A stretch of 64,000 bases of DNA. It comes from Pyrenula massariospora (taxonomy: Eukaryota > Ascomycota > Eurotiomycetes > Pyrenulales > Pyrenulaceae). The stretch lies in NCBI GenBank assembly GCA_021030905.1, contig JAGFMI010000001.1:496001-560000 (forward strand), written 5' to 3'. The notes under the pieces are model-generated. The model was not told where the DNA came from, did no database searches, and worked only from the letters and a program-made list of their open reading frames with translations. Within the stretch, counting starts at the first letter, position 1. Each line of letters begins with the position of its first letter. The translations under genes were made by a program, and so were the position numbers. This document shows positions 23,067 to 33,691 of the stretch, one piece after another.

Positions 23067-25927
23067 GGTGGAAAACTTGTTACAAGACAACAAGTGTGTG
23101 CAATGGTAGCCGGTGGAGTGGTGAGACGTTCATATGACTCGGAAGGAGCAGGACTAGGAGGACTAAGGGATAAGGAATGAGGAACCAGATCTTTTCGACA
23201 GCCTCATCCCATGCAATGCCTGGCTACGACGGATGACGCGCATGCTGTGGGAGGGGTGTCTTTCTTGCAGCGGCTGGCAGCCTGCTCCGCAAGATCGAAT
23301 TCATATGCATCCTCGGTGGAATCAGAGCAAAGACCTTTCAAACCACAGGTCAGCCAGATTAAATGTTTCCATACATGAGAGAGATTTACTGACTTTCTTG
23401 GTCCGTAGGCAGGTTAACAGATATAAATGCAACCTTTGCTACGGTATCGGCATATATGTGGCAAAATCCAAGTAGAGGGAGGCAGCCGCAGAGAGGTGGC
23501 AAGGGAAGCTGGCATCATCCCATGCTTCATGCTGAAAACAAGGACATTGGAAGACTTTGGGGATGGTTGATCGCACCGGTGGGCCAGTGAGATTTCGTTA
23601 TCGGTATTTTATCGGCTTCATTGCAACATCAGTCATTGGCCTAGCAGAAACCCTGCGTGGCTGTACTACACATAGCTGCATGGTACTGCTAGGATGGTCC
23701 CAAAGCCCCGCGCATCGAATCCTCGGAGCGACGCTCCCTCTCCCGGAAATGTAAATCGAACATCGAAGTCGGAAAGGCGAAAGGAGGATGGGAGATCAAC
23801 TTGGCACTACGTAAGTCTAGCCCTCGATCAGGTGTTATATCCTATCTGGACAGGTGTATCATTGACAGAAAATCGAAAAGAAACAAATAATCAAATTACA
23901 TGCTACATAGCATCCTAGAACCTTGGGATCACACGAAAACACGATGCATCGGCAGCCCGATACACTGGAAGATAGTAGTGGGGGAGGGCCGGAGCTGGAC
24001 CCCCGCCAAGATGAACGAGACGTGTCGTACGACGCGTCATATGGATAGAAACAAAAAGAGAAAGACATTGAGATACTGATCAATTACTTAGAGAGGAAAA
24101 CGCACCATTTCATTTAAAATATGCGTTCGCACGTGTGGTACGGAGGAAAGAGGCGGGATAGGAAGCCCAGGTGAAAGATCTCACCACTGTCCTCCAAAAG
24201 ATCGTGGGAGATCTTAAAGTCCAATAGAAACAGAAGCAGACACAAGTTATAAAAGGATACTCCTATCTTACACACAAATGGTACGGAGAGACGCAAAACC
24301 GATCCCAGCGAGACATAAAGAGAGATTGTCGTACGAAACGTAGCGAAAGACAGAAAGCGAGGCCCGGAGCTCGTAGAGGACCTTAAGAAGGACGGAGGAA
24401 AGGGAGTCCCAGCGCTTCGTACGCTACAAAGTGGAGGTATCGTCATTGTGACAGAAGATAGAGAAGCCCAGCAACTGCTTCTGGTTAGAAGAAGATTGGG
24501 TAGCACGATGTGGCGATAAAGCAGCCGTAAGATATGACGAGTAGACGATTACAGCGCACCGAATAAGGGTAGATCAGATCCCTCAAGACTAAAAGCAAGC
24601 AGTAGCCAAAATTCTAGGAACCAACCCGAACCTCAATAGAAAAGTTTTGAGATCGTGCACACAGGGTGGTCCCGTACAACTATTAAAGGTAGGAAAAGTA
24701 TCGCACCGCTCACTATAGCCGTACAATCATGAGAACACGCGAATATGCTCCATGTGGACGAGCCGTCCCTGTTGATAAAGAATTCCACCAATAGCATATC
24801 GTGGCACGTCGGTCTAAAAGTCAACTGATAGATTTTCGTCGAACTGTGATAATGTCTGTGCTCGTGATAGGGCGTCCTTCGCGCTCTGGAAGTCAAAGAG
24901 ATCTATCGGAGCGCTCCGTTGGAGGCAATCGAACATTGGGCTCAAGATGGTCGCAAGTTGGGGTATGAAGGGAGAGAGGGAGGAATCTCCGTGGTTCAAC
25001 TTCTCGATAGACAATTAATGAGTAGTCAGCCTAAGGATGTGGCCTCGCTTTCAAGCCTCTTGAACCACCTTCGGTCCCCAGGCGTCAACCCGTCAATCAT
25101 AGGCCACGAACCTCGGAAGTATCCTCTGACTTCAGAGCAACACCGTCAAACAGCAGGGACTCTAAACGACTAGATACAACCAAAACCCGTACTCGTACCT
25201 TCCGACTTTGGAAGAGGTGGCAGAACAAGTCTCCTTGCTATGCCTTGGAGGGATTCGACGACGAAACTTGCTCTAGCCACTCCCTTGATGAACTCTATAT
25301 CTCAAGCCATGGTAAAATGCGCGACGCTATCGAAGATCACAACGCAGCGGACGGATCGTTGGACGAAGAAGTATCAGCCCCGCACTCCTACGAAAAACCC
25401 AAGCCAGGGGGATCCATTCTTCACACACAAATCAAAATACAGAAACAACTCCCACGCCCAAGTACAAGGACCTAACCCACCAAGGTTCCCCTCATCCCTT
25501 CTTGCTTCAACGGGCAAGCCGCTTCTTGGCTCGCGAAAGTCCTTCAGCAATAAGATGGAGCTCGAAACCTTAGTGCGACGTACATTCAACGTTGCTGGTG
25601 CTGGGGAAATACAACTAGCTGAAGTCCAAATCAGACGCCGGGAGAGAACCGAGTGACATAGGACAGGGGCAATGTGCGTCACCTAGTTCTAATTCTCCGC
25701 TTCACCAAGTAGCTGCAGCGTCGGCCGACGCGAATTTCCCCGCGTAGGTCTCGCACGAGCGACATGGTATTGTGTTGATCATATGGTAGACTCGAAAGAA
25801 GCTACGTAATTGGAATGTCTGCTCCTCAATAGACATAAGAACTGTCTCCCACGAAAGAACTATCATACAAATAACACTTTAGCAGTAACAAGACAAAGAG
25901 CAAGCTTCCAACTCGATCACTTCGAAA
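23067..25927. other. Long gene-poor stretch
   Basis: About 2.9 kb with no supported gene. A minus-strand segment ending at 24814 reads as plausible protein for about 60 codons (IEKLNHGDSSLSPFIPQLAT, ending ENLSVDF) but has no upstream exon. Plus-strand frames around 25.2-25.7 kb look like shadows. The right end contains the promoter of the alcohol dehydrogenase gene. Confidence 0.4.
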
Positions 25928-27452
25928 ATGGCACAAGCCCCACCCTCGATCACCACTGACATCGCCAACTATGCCGACACCGGCCACGGAGACCCCAATC
26001 GTACGATGAAAGCGCTGACCTGGCAAGCGCCGAACAAGATCAAACTTGGTAAAAGATTCACGGCCCCATCCCCTCTATACTAGATTGTTAACTTGTACAC
26101 CAGTGGAGACCGCAGGGCCTACTATCGTTGACGATGGAGACATCATTGTCAAAGTCACTGGAAGCACCATCTGTGGCAGCGACCTCCATCTTCTCCACTG
26201 TATGCTCCCCCCCAATCTCCCCGACGCAGAGGAACAGCAGATTTGCTGATGCCATCTGCAGCGTCCATCCCGGAGCTCCACAAAAACGACATTCTCGGGC
26301 ACGAGTTTTGCGGCATCGTGGACAAGGTGGGACCCGGGGTCACGAAGCGCAAAGTAGGTGAGCGAGTCGTGGCCTCATTCCAGATCGCGTGCGGTGAGTG
26401 TTTCTACTGCAAAAAGGGACTTTCGTCCGTGTGTGAGCGGACGAACAAAAGCGCCAGCGAACAGGAGCTCTATGGACGTCGGACGGCCGGTACGTCTTTC
26501 CCCACTTCCACCACAAGCGCCGCCTGTCATTGACACCCAGCTCAGGCATGTTTGGTTACTCGCATTTCACAGGCGGTTTTGCCGGTGGACAGGCCGAGTT
26601 CGTTCGCGTGCCCTACGGCGATGTGAATCTTCTCCCGCTGCCAGACGATGTTCCGGATGAGGTGGGCCTCTATCTGTCGGATGTGTTGTGCACATCTTGG
26701 AACGCGGTTGTCGACACCGGTGTCAAACAAGGAGACACAGTCGCTGTCTGGGGCGGGGGCCCGGTCGGGCAAATGGCGGTCGAGTTTGCCGTTTTCAACG
26801 GCGCCTCGAGAGTCATTCTGATCGACGGTGGCGACGGTCGATGGCGGCTGGATTTTGTGAAGACTAAAGTGCCGCAACTCGAGACGATTGACTACACACG
26901 GCTGCCTAAGGGGGAGACTGTAGTGTCCACGTTGAAGAAGATGTGTGACGGACGAGGTCCTGACATTGCAATTGAATGTGCAGCTGGTGAATATTCCAAG
27001 AGCATAGGGCATACCATCCAGAGAGCGATGGGTTTAGAGAATGATACACCAGAATTGATCAACGAGATGATCGAATCCGTCAGAGCTTTCGGAAGCTGTG
27101 GAGTGACTGGTATCTACGCAGGTTATGTAAGTAGAGTGCTCCGCGCAAGGATCTCGCTGACCCAGGCGCCCAGACCAATGGATTCAACATTGGCTCCTTG
27201 ATGGAGACGGGAGTCCGCCTCATAGGAAACGGCCAAGCCCCAGTGCAAAAGTATTGGAAGGAGCTTCTAACACACATCCAAGATAAGAAAATCCACCCGC
27301 TGAACATGGTCACTCATAGGTTCAAGCTTGATGACATGGAGAAGGTGTATGAATTGTTCAACCATCGTGCAGACGGGATGCAGAAGATATTCGTCGAGAC
27401 ACAGCACTCGGCCAAACCAGCGCCGGGCACCCCTACCCTGACGATTCTCTGA
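25928..27452 (+). CDS. Zinc-dependent alcohol dehydrogenase (formaldehyde-dehydrogenase-like)
   Basis: Five exons (25928..26048, 26104..26199, 26262..26489, 26546..27126, 27174..27452) give 434 aa with all phases consistent. It is a medium-chain dehydrogenase/reductase with catalytic zinc site TICGSDLH and GHEFCGIV. The structural-zinc loop CGECFYCKKGLSSVC has four Cys in the usual spacing. The nucleotide-binding turn is VWGGGPVGQMA, followed by an acidic residue (LIDGGDG) that suggests NAD+. The C-terminal half (RAFGSCGVTGIYAGYTNGFN) matches the group annotated in fungi as S-(hydroxymethyl)glutathione or alcohol dehydrogenase. The second intron, after HLLH, replaces a short family loop with SSIPE, slightly unlike the usual HGEIPE, so that junction is the least certain. 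Likely a soluble oxidoreductase; its substrate is not determined. Confidence 0.9.
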
Positions 27453-27994
27453 TCCCGAGTCGCATCAAGGAGCAATGGAAAAGACGGCAGATTGGCAGAA
27501 GCGAAGACGTGTAATTGTAGATGTATTGTTGTCGTCAATGATCCTCTTCGATGTGAGCGTCATCTTACCTCCTGGGAAATGCACAACTACCCCCATATTG
27601 AGTAAAAAAATTAGCGTAAGTACTATGAGGCAATTTATAAAGAATCTTCTCCGCGGACTTCGCAGGGTGCATCCAAACGCACCAAAATGTTTATGATTGA
27701 ATGCCAAATAAGAGATTTCTCATGATAGATGCCAAGCATCTCAACCGGCGAACGAGGGACAGTCCGCCGGGGCCGTGCACAGGTTGGGGAAAACTTCTAG
27801 TCTCCGCGCTCCGCGCTACCCACTATCAAAAATGTTCTTAAACGCCGCACAGCTTCTAAACAGCCTCCCAACAGCTACTAACTCTCAACTACCATTGAAC
27901 GTAATCGCTTTCCCAAATTCCAACGATATTCAAATCGAAAGTTACGCTAATACGTACCTAGGCCGCTACAGAATTCTACACCGGCGGTTTCCTC
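27453..27994. other. Intergenic
   Basis: About 540 bases between the dehydrogenase stop and the small Cys-rich protein. No supported gene. Confidence 0.5.
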
Positions 27995-28192
27995 ATGTGC
28001 AAGCAACTCTACCGGCTTTACACGTGCGGGTGCAAGAAACTGGAAGAATTCCAGCAGTGTCTAGCCAGACAGGGGACAAACGTCAGATGTGATCCGGTCG
28101 AGGAGGAAGAGTGCGATCCTGCGGCGCACATGTGCCGGACGCACATGGTCGAGCCCGGGGCTAACGAGATTGCGGCGCTAAATCGCGTTTGA
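27995..28192 (+). CDS. Small cysteine-rich protein of unknown function
   Basis: A 65-codon frame starting MCKQLYRLYTCGCKKLEEFQ. Seven cysteines occur in the order C2, C11, C13, C24, C34, C42 and C48, followed by RTHMVEPGANEIAALNRV. The pattern of an aromatic residue, then CGC or CGH, then a later Gln-Cys, recurs in many short uncharacterised fungal proteins that may bind zinc. There is no signal peptide, so it is unlikely to be a secreted effector. An upstream exon is possible: the frame before the Met stays open briefly but is not obviously coding. Confidence 0.55.
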   Translation: MCKQLYRLYTCGCKKLEEFQQCLARQGTNVRCDPVEEEECDPAAHMCRTHMVEPGANEIAALNRV

Positions 28193-28495
28193 TCATGACG
28201 ATGCGAGATTGGGCACGGGCTATGTGGTCTCTGGAGTTGTTGTATGTGGTTCAATGGATTGTTCTCGGAGTTTGGCAGTGATTTTGCGGTTGGTATTTGT
28301 GCTGCATGGTGGCGATCTCTGTCTTTGAGAGGGTGTGACACGGTATCTTACGGCTTGCGATTGGAGGCTTGACGGCAGTAGACCAGGCTAGACGGTGCAA
28401 TTCTACCCTATTCAATCAAAGATGCTCAAATGAATCTCGAATCTATGAAGAATATTCGACAGCGGCTTATACCCATTGTCTACTGGCATCAATAG
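28193..28495. other. Intergenic, convergent 3' ends
   Basis: About 300 bases between the plus-strand Cys-rich gene and the minus-strand F-box gene, so it holds both 3' UTRs. No gene seen. Confidence 0.5.
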
Positions 28496-29522
28496 TCAGT
28501 CGAGGTGATGCCGACCATTCTTGATATTTCCAAACTGCCTCAAATGCTTTGCAAATGATCCTGCCGTGAATTTACGTCTCCAATGTAGCGGCCCACGAGA
28601 GCTACCCCTTGTGCACCCTAAGCAATGAAAGCCCCACTCCAGCTCCATGGACCCCTTGTTTAACCATGGTGCGCGAACGACTGCCATGAACCGGAATGCG
28701 TTTCCTGAATGTGTATGGAAAGGATCTTTAGTCTGGGGGCGACGGATGCGACGAGGTGTCTTTGACTTTGCTTCTCGCGAGAGCTTCTCGTTATAGATTT
28801 GTAGATCTTGCGCTGCCCTGTTGGATACATGTTGCTCCATCGAGCCAGCAGATCCGTGGAGAGCAATACCAGCGTGAAAAGCGCTTTCGGCGTCTACTAA
28901 GGTGATCTGCTCACGGATTTTGTTCTGAATCGGCGAATATGTGCCTGGTATGCTTCTCATGTGTGGTAGTGTGCGCATGATTTGACGATTGAGGCCGAAG
29001 TTTCGAATCGCATGGCTGAACCGAAGCGGCAGGTATAGTTTATCTCCCCAAAGACATGGGAAACACACGCGTTTACATGTGATAATGTAGAGGTAGCCAC
29101 CGAAGTCGCCACACTGTTCACATGGACCCGTACATAATTTTTCATAAAGGATTTCGAAGGTGATGTACCGGCCCGTTCCAATGGCAAGAATACCGCGAAG
29201 CACGTTTGGTACATATTTAGCAATGGCTTGGTGATGAGGTACAGAATCGGTGACTTCCAATGCTCGCCGATTTACCCGCCGAAGATCCGTAAAAAAGCAC
29301 GTCAAGTTGGCAAAGTATCCCATGGAGCAGCTCGAGGGGAAGTCTATCAAGTGCACCGAGGTCTGCCCGAGGTAGCTGGCGGATATGCCCATGAGCAGGC
29401 AGACTTTTAGCAGGTAGGTCTTCATCTAGAGTGAAGCCCTCAATCAAGGGCCTCTGGTAGGTGAGATCTCGAAGCTGTGCTGGACTAAGTTGCGGCTCCT
29501 TGGTCGCGTTCGCTAGGGCCAT
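28496..29522 (-). CDS. F-box protein with an apparent frameshift
   Basis: F-box proteins link substrates to SCF ubiquitin ligases. From the Met at 29522 the frame encodes an N-terminal arm and the first half of an F-box (LGALDRLPLELLHGILCQLD). The second half and the rest (TDLRRVNRRALEVTD, then YITFEILYEKLCTGPCEQCG and YLYIITCKRVCFPCLWGDKL) lie in another frame that runs to 28496. The frame change falls at a run of six A (plus strand, 29291-29296) inside the F-box. No intron fits there. The gene is therefore either interrupted by an indel or affected by a sequencing error in the homopolymer. The Cys pair in TGPCEQCG and the CKRVCFPC cluster are typical of this fungal F-box subfamily. The 3' half keeps good coding character, favouring a very recent event or an error. 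Confidence 0.7.
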
Positions 29523-30617
29523 ATGTAGGTAAAAGCTTGACGAGGAGCTTTTCCAGCGTCGAGAGCTGCGCGCTGTTTCGTTGTGAACGCAATGTCTTCA
29601 TACGACAAGCTATACCGAGACTCGTTGCCGCATGATCGAATTTGGGTCTTTGGATAGTTGCTTGCGATCCAACGTGCGTCGTGAGAGCCGAGTCAAATAC
29701 CGAATCGTGCATTCAGCGGAAGCGCACATAACTAGTCGAGAAACGGAAATCTCGCAATGAGAGATACTGCGTCGCCGATTGCTATTCTCGCACTGTGTGA
29801 AGCTCCATCGAAAGCTTGAGTCTGATGATCGAACTCGGTGTGCTTTAAAAGTGACCATAAAGAGGTCCTCATATCTGGACGCGTCTCTTTCGCGTTGTGC
29901 AATACACGGCTTGGCGGCGCACCTGGGCAAGCCAAGGCCGAGCGAGAGCCAAAATAGGCGACCATTTTTGCTTCATTACCAGGAACTTAACATCTGATTC
30001 TTCACCTGATGGACCGCAATGATCAATCGAAGTTGTGCTTGACGTCTCCCAGTGCTCGCTCAAACCGTGTGAGCCGTACTTCATCCTCGGCTCATATACG
30101 CTCTGCCCCCAAAGTCTGATTCTGCAGGATGAAGAAGTGTACGATGGCGACGTGATATTTTGGCCTGTTACAGGATGATGGCACACTCCTGATGAATCCG
30201 ATTCGCTCGAGCGCGGCGACCGTATGTGCAGATGCCAGATGGTAACAATCAATCTGTCACCAGCTTTGCCTGTAAATTGCGGACGGAATCACTTACGGAA
30301 AAATAAACGTCCAACCGGGCTCCATCTCCAATGCGCGGCTTCATCTCCCGAAAAGCCGAATATATCCCAAGATGCTATTTCACGATTTCTAGGATAAACC
30401 CAATCGGCTCTTTGCGAGCAGTACCAACTAAAAGACATTCTCCCGCCATCTACTGGCTTGCAAATTGATCCGGCAATCTGAAGGTGTTGTTGCTGGGACC
30501 TAGTCCTGTCTATCTCCTTCCCCAGAGAATGTCCGTAAGAGCCTGGTTCGTTCAATATGGATCTCATCCCATTATAACCAGAGAGACCTTATTTACAGAA
30601 AAAGATTGTCATTCCAT
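29523..30617. other. Intergenic with weak minus-strand frames
   Basis: Two minus-strand frames (30567-30289 and 30252-29869) can be joined in frame by a 27-base GTAAGT..ACAG segment. The resulting protein (RADWVYPRNREIASWDIFGF, later HLHIRSPRSSESDSSG) matches no family I know, and 27 bases is too short for a normal intron. I treat it as unproven. The right end holds the promoter of the AA9 gene. Confidence 0.35.
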
Positions 30618-30623
30618 TATAAA
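30618..30623 (+). promoter_or_regulatory. TATA-like box of the AA9 gene
   Basis: TATAAA lies 86 bases upstream of the ATG at 30709, within the usual range for an inducible fungal cellulase gene with a short 5' UTR. A second near copy (TATAAC) lies about 45 bases further upstream. Assignment is by position and sequence only. Confidence 0.4.
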
Positions 30624-30708
30624 GTCTTGGCTCCTTTTCCCTGCGTGATTCTGTTCCTTGTTCTGCGTGCTGCAATTTCTGTTTTTTCGGGTTCCCATAA
30701 GACTCAAC

Positions 30709-31944
30709 ATGAAGCGCTCCCTCTTTTTCACGCTTGCTGCTCTCGCTGCACAGAAGGTGACAGGACATGCCACCTTCCAAGAACTTTGGGTCAATGGTGT
30801 GGACAAGATGAGTATCTCTTGCTCCCGGATCCCTAAGGATGCTGACAGACAGGCACGGTGCCTCTTGTGTCCGTACACCGTCTTCGAACTCGCCCGTGAC
30901 AGATGTCACCTCCAATAGCATTCGCTGCAACGTCAATGGCGCTACTGGTGTCAGTGGTAAATGCTCTGTCTCTGCGGGCTCGACCGTAACCGTCGAGATG
31001 CATCAGGTAAACCACTGAATCCTATCAGCCAGGACTCCTACTGAATCATCATTCAGCAACCCGGAGATCGCTCCTGCGCCAATGAAGCCATCGGCGGCGA
31101 TCATTTTGGACCAGTCCAAGTCTACATGAGCAAAGTCAGCGACGCGTCCACCGCAGACGGATCGAGCGGCTGGTTCAAGGTCTTTGCCGATACATGGGCG
31201 GCAACACATCAAGGACAAGCCAACGCAGACAATTGGGGCACGAAAGACCTGAACACCTGCTGCGGCAAAATGAACGTCAAGATCCCATCCGACATCCCCG
31301 CGGGCGACTATTTGCTCCGAGCCGAGGTGATCGCCCTACACGTTGCAAGCGGCGTCGGAGGTGCCCAATTTTACATGAGCTGCTGTAAAGCCCCCCCTTA
31401 CCCCCTCTTCTCTAGTTCATGATCGTTAACACCTCCCACCCCAGACCAACTAACCGTCACCGGCGGCGGCTCCGCAAACCCCTCCACCATACTCCTCCCC
31501 GGCGCCTACAAAGCCACCGACCCGGGCATCCTCTACAACCTCTACACCTCCCAATCTACCTACATCCCCCCCGGCCCCTCCGTCTACTCGGGCGGCTCGA
31601 CCAAATCCGCCGGCGCAGCGTGTTCCGGCGCAGAAACTGGCGTGCCCACTTCCGGCGCCAGCACGCTGTCCAGCAGCAAAGTCGCCACCACTACTGCGGG
31701 CGCGACGAGTACAAAGGCATCGACGACTGCGGCGGGGCCGACGTCGACGGGTGGAGGGTCGACGGGGTGCTCGGTGGCCAAGTATGGGCAGTGCGGGGGA
31801 CAGGGGTATACTGGGTGCGGGACTTGTGTGGTAAGATGCGCTCGTCACTAATTACGTCCTTTTGCGTCATACTGATATGTGTCATGACAGTCCGGGTCGA
31901 CATGTTCGGCGGTTTCGCCGCCGTATTACTCGCAGTGCGTGTAA
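30709..31944 (+). CDS. AA9 lytic polysaccharide monooxygenase with CBM1
   Basis: A secreted copper enzyme that oxidatively cleaves cellulose or related glucans. Five exons (30709..30811, 30849..31006, 31057..31384, 31445..31830, 31891..31944) give 342 aa. Residues 1-19 are a signal peptide ending VTG. Cleavage exposes His20 (HATFQELWVNGVDKM), the first ligand of the copper histidine brace. The second His lies in LRAEVIALHVASG and the axial Tyr in GAQFYMSC. VTDVTSNSIRCN and GDYLLRAE are family signatures. A Ser/Thr/Ala-rich linker (about residues 250-303) leads to a complete CBM1 cellulose-binding module (CSVAKYGQCGGQGYTGCGTC, then SPPYYSQCV) split by the last intron. The first intron is only 37 bases, and its acceptor was chosen because it alone keeps the frame. 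All other parts of a working enzyme are present. Confidence 0.93.
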
Positions 31945-32583
31945 AGGATACTGGGGAAGGGGAGAGGGGAAGGGTTAAGATTAAACTAGCCTAGCAGGGC
32001 CTGGGGAATTTGGAGATGTACATACGAACGCGAATGGAGTCTTTCCTCATGACAAAAGAAGTAGTTTGATAAGGCTGTGTACTCTACCGTAGAACTACAT
32101 AACCCATACGCGGTTAAGACAGAACTGGAAAGGGTGTTTGCAATCCCTTTTAGACTCCTTCAGCCTACTACCCTCCCCCATAGATTGCGATCTATCCCCG
32201 AAATATTTTTAAACAAGACCCATTTCCGATCGAGATACCTCTAATCATCCTCCAACACTTTACATCGCCTGTCGTCTCGATGCTTTGAAGGGTTAACACA
32301 CGTGCAATTTCCCAAATGCCCTTTGTCGTCGTGGAAATTGGGAGAGCGTCAGGCGTATGTATTCACGAGTATATGCACACGATTTGATGATTTCGTAATG
32401 GGATGTTCCGGACGATGGTTGAGAGTTGTGTGACCGAGGATGAGACGTGTTCGGGTTAAAAGGAGGGATTCAGAACAATGTATGTACATACATGCAAGAA
32501 GTCCATTTTCCCGATCTGAGGTATAGATGTAGTCGTAAAGCAGTAACATGATAATCGCTACAGTTTTCCTCGATGATTATCCC
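31945..32583. other. Intergenic, convergent 3' ends
   Basis: About 640 bases between the stops of the plus-strand AA9 gene and the minus-strand quinolinate phosphoribosyltransferase gene. No gene seen. Confidence 0.5.
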
Positions 32584-33691
32584 TCAATGTTCCACCTTCA
32601 AACTCCAATCCACCGTCGGCACCCCCTGATGAATCCAACTCGTGCTCAAAACATCCACATCCTCGCACACAAACGCCTCGATATTCCCCTCCCTCAACCC
32701 CCCACTCACCTCGATCAAAAATTCCCTCGCCTCCCTCCTCCTCTTCCCTCCTTCCCCATTCACCGTTTCAGTTCCTCCGCCCCGCCACCTCTCCTTCAAC
32801 CTCCGCGCCACAACCCTCGTCTCCTCCGCCGTAAAATTATCCAACATGACCACATCCGCCCCCGCCTCAACCGCCGCATCCGCCTCCCCCTCGCTCTGAC
32901 ACTCCACCTCCACCTTGACACTAAACCCGCCCCCCCTCCTCGCCGTCTGCACCGCCATCCTTATCGCATCCTTCGTCTCCTCCTCGCCCGCCCCCTCCAC
33001 CACCTCCCCTGCACTCTTCTTCAAACTCCTCGCCGCACACGCCCAAACATGGTTATCCTTCAGCATCGTCATGCTCGACAGATCATGCCGATGAGGATCC
33101 GCCCCACCCACGCGCAGCGCGTATTTCTCCACGAGCCGGAACCCGGGCGTGGTCTTGCGCGTGCCGCTCAGGAGGCCCGTGTAGCCGTGGGCGCGGAGGG
33201 CGCGGAGCAGACTTGCCGTCCTACACACCCCCCCAAACACTCATTAGCCCCCGTACACACAAACCCCGGGGGTGCGGCACTCCACAAAAAACTCACCTCG
33301 TCGCGATCCCGCAGCTCCTAGCCAGCAAGTTCAACCCCACCCTCTCCCCCAGCAGTATACACCTTGCCGGCCCCGTCACCGTCGCGCACTGCCTCTTCCC
33401 CTCCTGCACAACAACTTCCTCCCCCTCCCCCACGCTCCAGCGAACGTGGCAGCCGAGCTGGCGAAAGACCTCGTCGAAGAAAGGCACGCCGGCGAGGAGG
33501 GTGGTGCCGAGGGACTTGCAGAGGAGGCGGGCGGAGGAGGGGGTGTCGCCGACGACGTAGCCGGCGATGTCGTAGGTGGGGCAGTCTTCGGTTAGGTAGG
33601 TTGTTATTAGGGGTGCGAGGATGGAGGGGGGGAGGAGGTGGGAGGGGGTTGAGGGGGGTGGTGGAGGGAGGGGGAGGGGGAGGGGGGACAT
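32584..33691 (-). CDS. BNA6: Quinolinate phosphoribosyltransferase
   Basis: Nicotinate-nucleotide pyrophosphorylase converts quinolinate and PRPP to nicotinate mononucleotide, CO2 and PPi in de novo NAD synthesis from tryptophan. Exons 33691..33297 and 33220..32584 (76-base intron) give 343 aa, within the family range. The N-terminus is Pro-rich, then LITTYLTEDCPTYDIAGYVV opens the alpha/beta sandwich. GERVGLNLLARSCGIATRTA spans the splice site. GTRKTTPGFRLVEKYALRVG, HRHDLSSMTMLKDNH and ADVVMLDNF are the active-site signatures with their Arg, Lys, His and Asp residues. FLIEVSGGLREGNIEAF and IHQGVPTVDWSLK close the barrel. The start at 33691 is preferred over an upstream in-frame Met at 33778 because the family begins close to this point. 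Likely cytosolic. Confidence 0.95.

Noticed and set aside
29869-30567. Two-exon minus-strand gene divergent from the AA9 gene
   Set aside because: It needs a 27-base intron, has no recognisable domain and would leave only about 140 bases for two promoters.
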